This document shows positions 1 through 5,984 of a stretch of 22,767 bases of DNA, piece after piece. The position numbers were made by a program, and so were the translations under genes. The stretch lies in the IMG/VR virus record IMGVR_UViG_3300030328_004377, positions 1-22,767 of that record. One strand, written 5' to 3'. Origin of the DNA: a virus. The notes beneath the pieces were generated by a model, which had not been told where the DNA came from, did not search any database, and saw only the letters and a list, made by a program, of their open reading frames with translations. Every line of letters starts with the position of its first letter. Within the stretch, counting starts at the first letter, position 1.

Positions 1-465
1 CTATCTGCGATGTTATTTTCTTGGGTGAAATCCAAGAAGCCAGACTATACTATGACTACAAATGGCGTACTAGCAGGGCTAGTAGGAATAACAGCGGGAG
101 CAGACGTAGTGAGTATCTGGAGTGCGTGTACAATCGGGGCTATCGCCGGTATAATACTTTGTCTCGCGTCATCTTTTATTGAGAGAGTGATTAAGATAGA
201 TGATCCAGTAGGAGCTATCGCTGTTCATGGGGTATGTGGCGTATGGGGAACCGTTGCCGTAGGCATATTTTCATCAGAACATTCTATACTAATTCAATTA
301 TTAGGAACATTAATAATAAGTGCATTTTCTTTCTTGTTTTCTTTATTAACATTTGGTATTATTAAAAAGACATTAGGAGTAAGAATAAATGGTCAATTAG
401 AAGCTAAAGGTCTAGATCTTTTAGAGCATGGTCATACTGCTTATCCAGACTTTCAAGTGAGTTGA
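1..465 (+). CDS. amt: Amt/MEP/Rh-family ammonium transporter, C-terminal part (5' end outside the window)
   Basis: The reading frame is open from base 1, so the gene is cut by the window edge and only the C-terminal ~154 residues are present. Family signatures are clear. NGVLAGLVGITAG matches the Amt pore-helix signature, and DDPVGAIAVHGVCGVWG carries the second histidine of the pore twin-His pair. The tail ending in EHGHTAYPDF resembles the usual Amt C-terminus. Several hydrophobic helices are visible. The family conducts ammonium or ammonia across the inner membrane. The gene is followed by a strong hairpin terminator, so it ends its own transcript. In this phage context it is probably an auxiliary gene that supports nitrogen uptake during infection (inference). 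Whether the N-terminal half is intact cannot be seen. Confidence 0.93.
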   Translation, partial: LSAMLFSWVKSKKPDYTMTTNGVLAGLVGITAGADVVSIWSACTIGAIAGIILCLASSFIERVIKIDDPVGAIAVHGVCGVWGTVAVGIFSSEHSILIQLLGTLIISAFSFLFSLLTFGIIKKTLGVRINGQLEAKGLDLLEHGHTAYPDFQVS

Positions 466-490
466 TAATAAAATTCATATAATTGTCAAG

Positions 491-513
491 CCACCCTTCG
501 GGGTGGTTTTTTT
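491..513 (+). terminator. Rho-independent terminator after amt
   Basis: A six-base-pair GC-rich stem, CCACCC with GGGTGG, is closed by a TTCG tetraloop and followed by seven T residues. It starts 25 bases after the amt stop codon. It separates amt from the phosphate-transporter gene. Confidence 0.93.
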
Positions 514-550
514 GTTACAGAGTTGTTACTTGATCTATAGGCAAGTTTAC

Positions 551-565
551 TGTATAATATAAATA
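551..565 (+). promoter_or_regulatory. Candidate promoter (TGTATAATATAAATA) abutting the pit start codon
   Basis: The stretch contains a TATAAT box at 553-558 and a TATAAATA octamer at 558-565, one base before the ATG at 567. If TATAAT acts as a -10 element, the transcript would start at or very near the ATG and be nearly leaderless. The stretch lies just after a terminator, where a promoter is expected. Related motifs occur before other genes in the window. Confidence 0.5.
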
Positions 566-566
566 G

Positions 567-1520
567 ATGAACATAGAATCTTTATATGTGATTGTCGGTT
601 TTTTATTAGCTTCTTATTCTGTTATTGCAAATGACTCAGTCCAAACATTAGGAACATGGATAGCTTCTAACTCTAAAAAAATTAAATGGTATTATATGTG
701 GTGCGCGGCAAGCTCTGTTCTACTATTTACTATATGGTATGGATGGATAGTGAATAATGGGGATATATCTTACGGCAGGTTAGAAAAAATACCTTATCAA
801 ACTGTTCAATGGTATCATGCTTTGGCTCCTATGATATTAGTAGCTCTCACTAGATTTGGAGTTCCAGTAAGCACAACATTTTTAGTTTTATCAGCTTTTG
901 CCAGCACACTCGTATTGGAAAAAGTTTTAATCAAGTCTGCTATGGGGTATGTAGTCGCTGCAACGGCTGCTTATGTAATCTGGCTTGCAGTGTCTAAATA
1001 TTGGGAAAACCAAAAAGATGTGGCTCCAGAGAGAGAAACTGCTTGGCGTTGTGCTCAATGGCTAACAACAGGCTGGCTTTGGTTTACATGGCTATCTCAT
1101 GACATGGCAAATATAGCAGTCTTTTTACCTAGGGAGATACCAATAGAAACAATGGCTTTGGTTAGCTTGGTCTTTGTAGGAGGCTTAGGATATATGTTTT
1201 TCGAAAAGGGAGGTAGGATACAGAAAATAGTCCTCTCTAAAGCTAATGTTAATTATGTAAGATCTGCGACTATCGTCGATTTAGTATACAGTATCATACT
1301 TTGGTATTTTAAAGGCTACAACAACATTCCTATGAGTACGACTTGGGTATTTGTTGGTTTACTGGCTGGAAGAGAGTTGGCTTTCGTAACGACTAACTCA
1401 TTAGGCGACTCACATAACATGAAGATAGTCTTTCCTATGTTGTTAAAAGATTTTCTAAAAATGATGGTTGGCCTTGCTATCTCTGTGGCTATGGTATTAG
1501 CTATCCACTACATATTCTAA
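567..1520 (+). CDS. pit: PiT-like inorganic phosphate transporter
   Basis: This 317-residue integral membrane protein has two inverted signature repeats typical of PiT/PHO4 transporters. The first half has AND-SVQTLGT (residues 21-30) and GVPVSTT (98-104). The second half has SHDMANIAVFLP (177-188) and PMSTT (255-259). These correspond to the family's G-ANDVANA and PVSTTH motifs. PiT proteins import phosphate with a cation across the inner membrane. At 317 residues it is shorter than typical cellular PiT proteins (about 400-500), with a short central loop. The final His of PVSTTH is replaced by F in the first repeat and by W in the second. No Shine-Dalgarno sequence is seen, and a promoter-like TATA box abuts the start. 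With amt upstream it suggests phage-boosted P and N uptake (inference). Confidence 0.8.
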   Translation: MNIESLYVIVGFLLASYSVIANDSVQTLGTWIASNSKKIKWYYMWCAASSVLLFTIWYGWIVNNGDISYGRLEKIPYQTVQWYHALAPMILVALTRFGVPVSTTFLVLSAFASTLVLEKVLIKSAMGYVVAATAAYVIWLAVSKYWENQKDVAPERETAWRCAQWLTTGWLWFTWLSHDMANIAVFLPREIPIETMALVSLVFVGGLGYMFFEKGGRIQKIVLSKANVNYVRSATIVDLVYSIILWYFKGYNNIPMSTTWVFVGLLAGRELAFVTTNSLGDSHNMKIVFPMLLKDFLKMMVGLAISVAMVLAIHYIF

Positions 1521-1593
1521 ATATACTGTTTAATGGCCCGTAAATGCCCCCTGAGGACGTTTTTACTAAAATAACCTATCTTCCTATACCTTT

Positions 1594-1604
1594 GTGTAAA
1601 TATA
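1594..1604 (+). promoter_or_regulatory. Recurring GTGTA motif (GTGTAAATATA)
   Basis: The motif ends 4 bases before the ATG at 1609. It belongs to the set of GTGTA plus A/T motifs found just upstream of gene starts on both strands. A promoter role is inferred from position and recurrence only. Confidence 0.35.
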
Positions 1605-1608
1605 GGGT

Positions 1609-1929
1609 ATGGGGAGAATTATATTTTACGAAGGGATAGTAGAGCCGCCAACAGAGACTTTGGCTATAAGAGGGTTGTGTTTATACTTAAATATTTTCGG
1701 AAAAGACTCTGAAATATTATTAGAAACTCGTAAAAAACATAGAGATCTATATTTTCAATGGATAAAGCAGACAGGTCTAAGCGATTTCGTAGAAGAGATA
1801 GTTTATCCTGAGTATAAAGTAATGGGTTTTAGGATAGCAGCCCAAAAGGTCAGATCTCCTTATATGAAAGTCGATAGGATATCTTTTGATAACCTAAACG
1901 ATATACTTTCCAAGTTAAAAAGTGTATAA
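1609..1929 (+). CDS. Hypothetical protein, 106 residues
   Basis: I do not recognise this protein. It has no signal peptide or membrane helix. It is mixed alpha/beta by appearance, with a basic helical middle (residues around 40-60: ETRKKHRDLYFQWIKQ) and a C-terminal helix NLNDILSKLKSV. It lies between the phosphate-transporter and ferredoxin genes. Its last codons overlap the promoter-like motif of the ferredoxin gene. There is no Shine-Dalgarno sequence before the ATG. The close packing suggests it belongs to the same accessory cassette, but no function can be assigned. Confidence 0.75.
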   Translation: MGRIIFYEGIVEPPTETLAIRGLCLYLNIFGKDSEILLETRKKHRDLYFQWIKQTGLSDFVEEIVYPEYKVMGFRIAAQKVRSPYMKVDRISFDNLNDILSKLKSV

Positions 1930-1933
1930 TATT
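1922..1933 (+). promoter_or_regulatory. Recurring GTGTA motif (GTGTATAATATT) before the ferredoxin gene
   Basis: The motif contains a perfect TATAAT and lies over the stop codon of the preceding gene, 3 bases before the chosen ATG at 1937. A -10 element here would give a transcript with almost no leader. Confidence 0.45.
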
Positions 1934-1936
1934 AAA

Positions 1937-2164
1937 ATGGCAGAAATATCAGATAGATATGAAGATAATGTAGCTGGTAGGTATTTTGTTGACGAGCAAT
2001 GTATAGACTGTGATCTGTGCAGAGAAGAAGCTCCTAAAAATTTTACCAGAAACGAAGCAGAGGGTTACTCTTACGTTTATAAACAACCAGAGGGTGAAGA
2101 AGAAGGAGATTGCAAGACAGCCATGGAAAACTGTCCTGTAGAAGCGATCGGTGATTTTGGGTAA
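1937..2164 (+). CDS. Small 4Fe-4S ferredoxin
   Basis: This 75-residue acidic protein has the cluster ligands C22-x2-C25-x2-C28 (QCIDCDLCRE) and C66-P (ENCPVEAIG), which fits a single [4Fe-4S] cluster. An extra Cys59 is present, but a second full motif is not. The pattern CIDCDLCR...NFTRN...SYVYKQP is one I associate with short ferredoxins of Verrucomicrobiota and related phyla (recalled, not searched). The start is set at MAEISDR. An in-frame GTG 15 bases upstream lies inside the promoter-like motif and is less likely. It would act as a cytoplasmic electron carrier. Its partner is unknown. It ends 1 base before the HxxSHH gene, so the two are probably co-expressed. Confidence 0.88.
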   Translation: MAEISDRYEDNVAGRYFVDEQCIDCDLCREEAPKNFTRNEAEGYSYVYKQPEGEEEGDCKTAMENCPVEAIGDFG

Positions 2165-2165
2165 A

Positions 2166-3410
2166 ATGAATAGAAGAAAATTCATAGGTTCCTTAGGTCT
2201 TTCTATGGCATTGCCGGGGTTAGAGTGTTTTGGTAATGTTAAAAAGGATGTGAAAAGGTTTGCGGCTGTATACGTACCTAACGGTATCAATATGCATCAC
2301 TGGACTCCTAAGAACTATGGTAGCTTAATTGACTTACCGAATATAATTTCTCCGATGGAAAGTTACAGAGACAGCTTACAGATAGTCTCTGGATTGACTC
2401 ATGATAAAGCTAGGCCAAATGGAGATGGAGCTGGAGATCACGCTAGAGCTTGTTCAACATTTCTTACAGGCAAGCAAGCCAATAAGCACGAGTCACAAAT
2501 ACGTTCAGGTAAATCTGTCGATCAATACTTAGCAGACAAATATAATGGTATTACAAGATTTGATAGTCTTCAATTTACTGGTTCTAAAGCTAGAATAATT
2601 GGTAAGTGTGATTCTGGTTATAGTTGTGCGTATCAATATAATTTATCTTGGAAATCTGCTTCTCAACCTATGGCATCTATGTATGACCCTAAAGATATTT
2701 TTAATAGGTTGTTTAATGTTGAGAAAATAGAACAGAAACAGAAATTATATAAAAAGTCTATTCTTGATTTTGTTTTAGAAGAGAGTCGTGCATTATCTAA
2801 TAATATTCCAGCAAGTGATAAAGCTAAGTTAGATGAGTATATGTATTCAGTAAGAGAAGTAGAACTAGAATTAGAAAGAAGAGATAAATTTAATTTAAAT
2901 AATAATTTTGAGTTTGATTTCGATATAGAGAAAAAATCTGATAAGTTTAGATTAATTTATAGCTTAATGCACTTAGCCTTCCTAACTGACACATCAAGAG
3001 TAATAACTTTTTTAACAGCGCACGATGGATACAACGGACACCATAGAGAGATAGGTATTAGCGAAGGCCATCACAGCTTATCACATCATCAGAAAGATCC
3101 TCATAAGTTAGCTGCGCTTGCTAAGATTAATTTGTTCCACGTGAAACTATTCTCTGAGTTTATAGGTAAGTTAGAAAAAGATGACCTCTTAGAAAACACT
3201 GATGTCTTATATGGGGCAGGTATATCTGACGGTAATAGACACAACCACGACGAACTTCCATGTATGTTAGTAGGAGGTAGCAACAAAGGTAATCATTTTC
3301 GAGTAAAAAAAGAAAAACCCATGTGCGACCTTTTTGTAAGCTTGCTGAATAAACACGGAATTGATATGAAGCATTTCGGAGACTCAGAAAGCGAATTAAA
3401 TATACTTTAG
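2166..3410 (+). CDS. Tat-exported HxxSHH-family protein (DUF1552)
   Basis: This 414-residue protein starts with a twin-arginine signal (MNRRKFIGSLGLSMALPGLE), so it is probably exported folded to the periplasm. Residues 303-308 are HSLSHH, the motif that names the HXXSHH/DUF1552 family. Downstream, LYGAGISDGNRHNHDELP (about residues 350-367) matches the family's conserved C-terminal block. The family is common in Planctomycetota, Verrucomicrobiota and Myxococcota and has no established activity. It resembles the DUF1501/alkaline-phosphatase-like proteins in motif style, so a hydrolase role is possible but unproven. The start at 2166 is preferred over 2151 because it places the RR motif at the N-terminus and is 1 base after the ferredoxin stop. 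Length is about normal for the family. Such a gene is unexpected in a phage. Confidence 0.85.
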   Translation: MNRRKFIGSLGLSMALPGLECFGNVKKDVKRFAAVYVPNGINMHHWTPKNYGSLIDLPNIISPMESYRDSLQIVSGLTHDKARPNGDGAGDHARACSTFLTGKQANKHESQIRSGKSVDQYLADKYNGITRFDSLQFTGSKARIIGKCDSGYSCAYQYNLSWKSASQPMASMYDPKDIFNRLFNVEKIEQKQKLYKKSILDFVLEESRALSNNIPASDKAKLDEYMYSVREVELELERRDKFNLNNNFEFDFDIEKKSDKFRLIYSLMHLAFLTDTSRVITFLTAHDGYNGHHREIGISEGHHSLSHHQKDPHKLAALAKINLFHVKLFSEFIGKLEKDDLLENTDVLYGAGISDGNRHNHDELPCMLVGGSNKGNHFRVKKEKPMCDLFVSLLNKHGIDMKHFGDSESELNIL

Positions 3411-3423
3411 TGTATTAGTATTT
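3410..3423 (+). promoter_or_regulatory. Recurring GTGTA motif (GTGTATTAGTATTT)
   Basis: The motif begins at the last base of the HxxSHH stop codon and ends 3 bases before the ATG of the small basic protein at 3427. It fits the pattern seen at other starts, although the A/T part is less regular. Confidence 0.3.
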
Positions 3424-3426
3424 ACT

Positions 3427-3567
3427 ATGTTCAAAAAAATAAAAAACTTTTTTAAGAGAGGTAAGGATGCAGTGAAGACACCACAGAAGGTATTAGAGAA
3501 GCCAAATGAGACTCTCGAAGAGCGCAAAAAACGCGTAAAAGCAAATAAAAAGTTAAGAGGTCTATAA
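3427..3567 (+). CDS. Small, highly basic protein, 46 residues
   Basis: This short open frame begins MFKKIKNFFKRGKDAVK and ends KRVKANKKLRGL. About a third of its residues are Lys or Arg, and the N-terminal part is an amphipathic helix. It fills the gap between the HxxSHH gene and the convergent minus-strand block and has its own upstream GTGTA motif. Nucleic-acid or membrane binding is plausible from charge alone. I recognise no family. Such small basic proteins are common in phages. Confidence 0.55.
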   Translation: MFKKIKNFFKRGKDAVKTPQKVLEKPNETLEERKKRVKANKKLRGL

Positions 3568-3569
3568 AG

Positions 3570-3953
3570 TTAATCTTTATGTTTCAAAGGCGACACTAGA
3601 GGCGTAAAAGGATGTGGTGGGTTGTGTAGTTCTTCTTGTTGTACGGACTTTATTCTAAGGGAGTCAACATGAGCTCCCATTATTTCCATATCTTTTTCTA
3701 TAAATCTTAAACGCATATTTTGTTCTGCGTCGTCAGGAAGTGCTCCAAGTTGTCCTAGGGGCCATTTTACTCGAAATTCTGAATTCATAGTTACGCTATC
3801 TTTCATTCTCATTACGTCTATTTCTAATTGAGAGATTTTAGAAGTTAATCCAAAGTAACCATATACCGCAGCGCCTGCCAGTACTATAATTTGTATAAGC
3901 CATTTGAGGTTGATGCCTAAGCTAGTGTCGTTATTTATTTTTGTAGATTCCAT
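3570..3953 (-). CDS. Membrane protein with one helix and a coiled coil, 127 residues
   Basis: A short polar N-terminus is followed by one membrane helix (about residues 18-36, LKWLIQIIVLAGAAVYGYFG) and then a heptad-like segment (KISQLEIDVMRMKDSV). The C-terminus is Pro-rich (HNPPHPFTPLVSPL). It is the last gene of a minus-strand group of small membrane proteins. The architecture fits phage inner-membrane proteins such as holin or i-spanin types, or virion ejection accessories. No family is recognised. A GTGTA/TATAAT stretch lies just upstream of the start. Confidence 0.7.
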   Translation of the reverse strand: MESTKINNDTSLGINLKWLIQIIVLAGAAVYGYFGLTSKISQLEIDVMRMKDSVTMNSEFRVKWPLGQLGALPDDAEQNMRLRFIEKDMEIMGAHVDSLRIKSVQQEELHNPPHPFTPLVSPLKHKD

Positions 3954-3954
3954 C

Positions 3955-3973
3955 GTATTATATAATATTACAC
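3955..3973 (-). promoter_or_regulatory. Candidate minus-strand promoter (GTGTAATATTATATAAT)
   Basis: Read on the minus strand, the motif GTGTAATATTAT is followed by TATAAT, and the ATG follows within a few bases. This is one of the clearest copies of the recurring motif and would give a very short leader. Confidence 0.45.
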
Positions 3974-3980
3974 AATTCTA

Positions 3981-4313
3981 TCATTCTTCTTCTCTTTTGT
4001 TTTGCGCCCTATTAGAAGGAATGCCTTTGCTGATTGGTCTTGATACAGTATTTGGAGGTGGGGAAGGTCTACTTCGGGGTACATTTCTTAAAGGTTTTGA
4101 AGCAGGAGCGCTATCATGTCTTCGTGAACGTCTTTTTTTCTTATAGTGATGGTGGTCGTAGTAATGGTGGTCATAATGGATATAATGCACATCGTGATGA
4201 TGATGGCTAGGCTCCACCGACTCCCATCCATAAGAAGAACAACCACAAGTTGACAAACCAAACATAGTTATTATAAAAACAGTGATTAGAATTTCTTTTA
4301 TATATTTTGTCAT
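3981..4313 (-). CDS. His-rich, Pro-rich lipoprotein; candidate o-spanin
   Basis: The 110-residue protein has a hydrophobic N-terminal signal (about residues 8-20) followed by LSTCGCSS, a probable lipobox with Cys23 or Cys25 as the lipidated residue. Residues about 30-62 hold twelve histidines interspersed with Tyr and Asp (EPSHHHHDVHYIHYDHHYY), then a basic KKKRRSRRH stretch. The C-terminal third is rich in Pro, Ser and Arg (RSRPSPPPNTVSRP). Its start overlaps the stop of the preceding 79-residue membrane protein (ATGA). A Pro-rich lipoprotein overlapping a small type II membrane protein is the usual layout of phage o-spanin and i-spanin. The His tract could instead bind metal. Both readings are inference. 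Confidence 0.7.
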   Translation of the reverse strand: MTKYIKEILITVFIITMFGLSTCGCSSYGWESVEPSHHHHDVHYIHYDHHYYDHHHYKKKRRSRRHDSAPASKPLRNVPRSRPSPPPNTVSRPISKGIPSNRAQNKREEE

Positions 4314-4549
4314 TTTATAATATTCTTGTAAATTGGTTCCTCGTATTCAATATCATTATTTAACATCCTAAGGTATTCCATATATTCATCTCGCTCTTTT
4401 CTAGTAAGTTCTTTATGTAAGTTACCTTTTTTTTCCTGAATCTTAATTGCTTTAGCTTCTATAGAATCTTTATCGAATAAGATTATTCCAACCAAAACAA
4501 AAAACATTAATACGGTTGCTTTCAATGCTTCAACTATAAATTTCTTCAT
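4310..4549 (-). CDS. Small membrane protein, 79 residues; candidate i-spanin
   Basis: An N-terminal membrane helix (about residues 9-25, LKATVLMFFVLVGIILF) is followed by a charged, helix-forming domain of about 50 residues (KIQEKKGNLHKELTRKERDE). This is the shape of an i-spanin, with one inner-membrane anchor and a periplasmic helix, though it is short for one. It is translationally coupled by ATGA to the His-rich lipoprotein. No Shine-Dalgarno sequence is visible. No sequence family is recognised, so the spanin idea rests on architecture and gene order. Confidence 0.65.
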   Translation of the reverse strand: MKKFIVEALKATVLMFFVLVGIILFDKDSIEAKAIKIQEKKGNLHKELTRKERDEYMEYLRMLNNDIEYEEPIYKNIIK

Positions 4550-4552
4550 TTA

Positions 4553-4777
4553 TTACTTTTTAAATTTAGATACTATCCATCTAAAAGAAGTGACTAATCC
4601 ATGATACACCCATCCTAAAACATACATAAGAAACAGAACAATAGCTAAAGGATTTATTTTAGATAATATACTAACTTTTTCTTTCTTCTCTTTACTAATC
4701 ATTTTATTTATGAATTTTAAATCTTCCTTATCAGCACTCCATCTTTCGTCTTTCCATGAAATGCAATATATCTTCAC
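4553..4777 (-). CDS. Small membrane protein, 74 residues (GTG start)
   Basis: The protein starts with GTG, giving MKIYCISWKDERWS. It has a charged N-terminal half and one membrane helix (about residues 45-62, INPLAIVLFLMYVLGWVY), then a short basic tail (RWIVSKFKK). The hydrophobic helix near the C-terminus distinguishes it from its neighbours. It precedes the 79-residue membrane gene by 3 bases, so the two are probably co-transcribed. A holin-like role is possible but not supported by any recognised motif. A GTGTAATA motif lies 13 bases upstream of the start. Confidence 0.6.
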   Translation of the reverse strand: MKIYCISWKDERWSADKEDLKFINKMISKEKKEKVSILSKINPLAIVLFLMYVLGWVYHGLVTSFRWIVSKFKK

Positions 4778-4790
4778 TTTATTTAATAGA

Positions 4791-4798
4791 TATTACAC
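4791..4798 (-). promoter_or_regulatory. Recurring GTGTA motif (GTGTAATA), minus strand
   Basis: Read on the minus strand, GTGTAATATCTATTAAATAAA leads into the GTG start at 4777. It is one copy of the repeated upstream motif. Confidence 0.35.
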
Positions 4799-4804
4799 TA
4801 TATT

Positions 4805-5344
4805 CTAAAGCTGAATATTAGTGTTTTCGTAGTAAACGTTATCTTCTTTAGATGTGCCTTGGGTAAAGACAGGCTCTCTTAAAGCATAGACTTTAAACTT
4901 GTCCATTAACTCATGAGCCCAAACAACATCTAGTAAAACGTCATTACATACAGCTGCTGCCGTGTATTCAAGAGCGGACTGAACTGCTTTAATATTAAAA
5001 AAGGAAACAGCATGTGTCGTGCCCATCCTTTGTAAGCGGGCAAGATGGGGATATCCTTCTACGTCGTGATAAGTCTCTTGCCATATCTTCTCCGGGTCCT
5101 CATCAAACTTACATACTCCATAGTAGAGAATGTCGCAGTCTTCAGGTACATCGAAATCTTCTAAAGGCTTTATTTGATTAGCGTCCGACTCTAAAACTAG
5201 AACTGGAAAAGACTTTTCTTCTTTTATTTTAACTAAAGCTTTTAACCAAGCTAAGTTACAGCCCATACCACTCGAAGTACCCCAAACCGGCGCGATCCTC
5301 TCGTACTGAGTATATAGATCGTCTGTTATCTTATATATCTTCAT
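4805..5344 (-). CDS. GT25-like glycosyltransferase
   Basis: This 179-residue soluble protein resembles the core of glycosyltransferase family 25 (LPS glycosyltransferases). GMGCNLAWLKAL (about residues 26-37) corresponds to the GC-LSHL segment. FPVLVLESDA (about 46-55) corresponds to the hydrophobic strand ending in the acidic pair of the family. GTTHAVSFFNIKAV (about 108-121) corresponds to GTHAYVI. It is shorter than typical bacterial GT25 enzymes. It may glycosylate a surface glycan or virion protein, but the acceptor is unknown. It sits among membrane-protein genes on the minus strand. No Shine-Dalgarno sequence is seen. The assignment is by motif memory only. Confidence 0.5.
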   Translation of the reverse strand: MKIYKITDDLYTQYERIAPVWGTSSGMGCNLAWLKALVKIKEEKSFPVLVLESDANQIKPLEDFDVPEDCDILYYGVCKFDEDPEKIWQETYHDVEGYPHLARLQRMGTTHAVSFFNIKAVQSALEYTAAAVCNDVLLDVVWAHELMDKFKVYALREPVFTQGTSKEDNVYYENTNIQL

Positions 5345-5383
5345 AAGATAAAAAACGTTTGTCGCTAAAAAGCTTAAGTGCTT

Positions 5384-5680
5384 TTACTTTCCTGAGGAAC
5401 CTGAAGAGCCGCCAGAACCACCAGAACCAGAAGAGCTATTAGAGGTTGGTCTATCAAAACCTACGCTTTTCTTCTTTTTTGGGGTTGCTTTGGCCGAGGA
5501 ACCAGCAGAGCCATTTGAACCACCTGAGCCACTAGAGGCTGATGTTCCTGATGAACCTGCAGAGCCAGAAGAGCTAGTTTCAACTTTAACAGTTGAGGTT
5601 ACTCTTTTGAAGTCTCTTGGCTTTCCTTGGAAGCCGCATTCTGGGCATTCTCTCTTTCGACTGAATAATCTTCTAAACAT
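5384..5680 (-). CDS. Gly/Ser-rich low-complexity protein with a CxxC knuckle
   Basis: The 98-residue protein begins MFRRLFSRKRECPECGFQG, with C12-x2-C15 as a possible half zinc site. The second pair is absent. From about residue 34 it is almost entirely Ser, Gly, Ala and Thr (SSGSAGSSGTSASSGSGGS), interrupted by a basic ATPKKKKSVGF segment. The start is placed at 5680 because AAGGA lies 10 bases upstream. The ATG at 5689 would leave only one base of spacing, and the longer frame to 5746 has no ribosome site. Function is unknown. The tail is probably disordered. Confidence 0.6.
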   Translation of the reverse strand: MFRRLFSRKRECPECGFQGKPRDFKRVTSTVKVETSSSGSAGSSGTSASSGSGGSNGSAGSSAKATPKKKKSVGFDRPTSNSSSGSGGSGGSSGSSGK

Positions 5681-5750
5681 ATTTAACATGTCCTTGTATA
5701 AGTTTATAATATGTTTTTGAGAAAACAGAAAAATTAAATATAACAATTTG

Positions 5751-5984
5751 ATGGCTAAAAAGGTGATAATTACTTGGGAAGCTTCCCACGAAGCAGTTGT
5801 TGGTATTACGTTTGATGACGATATTAATGTTCAGGACTTTGAGACTGACTTAAATGATAATACAGACGCTAAAGATCCTAATGGAGCATTAGCAAAAATA
5901 GAACAAATGACTAGAGAAAATAACGTAGATTTCCAGAACATGAGCAATGTTGAATTAAGAAATTTTAAAGTTAGAGAGCTTTAA
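5751..5984 (+). CDS. Small acidic hypothetical protein, 77 residues
   Basis: This isolated plus-strand gene lies inside the minus-strand block and starts MAKKVIITWEASHEAVVG. The N-terminal half is beta-rich and acidic, with DFETDLNDNTDAKD in the middle and a helix-forming C-terminal half. No membrane helix or known motif is seen. The ATG at 5751 is preferred to the TTG immediately before it. Its stop codon overlaps the stop of the convergent gene at 5981. Function is unknown. Confidence 0.6.
   Translation: MAKKVIITWEASHEAVVGITFDDDINVQDFETDLNDNTDAKDPNGALAKIEQMTRENNVDFQNMSNVELRNFKVREL

Noticed and set aside
558-565. TATAAATA as a T4-type late promoter for pit
   Set aside because: A T4-type start site would fall inside the reading frame, so the overlapping TATAAT at 553-558 is the more sensible -10 element.
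1521-1608. Intergenic stretch considered for a tRNA or structured RNA
   Set aside because: It is too short and shows no cloverleaf or stable stem.
1949-2290. Minus-strand open frame over the ferredoxin gene
   Set aside because: It is antisense to the clear ferredoxin and Tat-signal coding sequence, with no family features.
1-3410. The window as a host chromosome with an integrated prophage starting near 3.4 kb
   Set aside because: No integrase, attachment repeat or tRNA is seen, and the same GTGTA motif precedes genes on both sides of 3.4 kb. It is not fully excluded, since sequence left of base 1 is unseen.
5490-5720. Plus-strand frame rich in Glu and Pro
   Set aside because: It is the antisense of the Gly/Ser-rich gene, and the repeat composition explains it.
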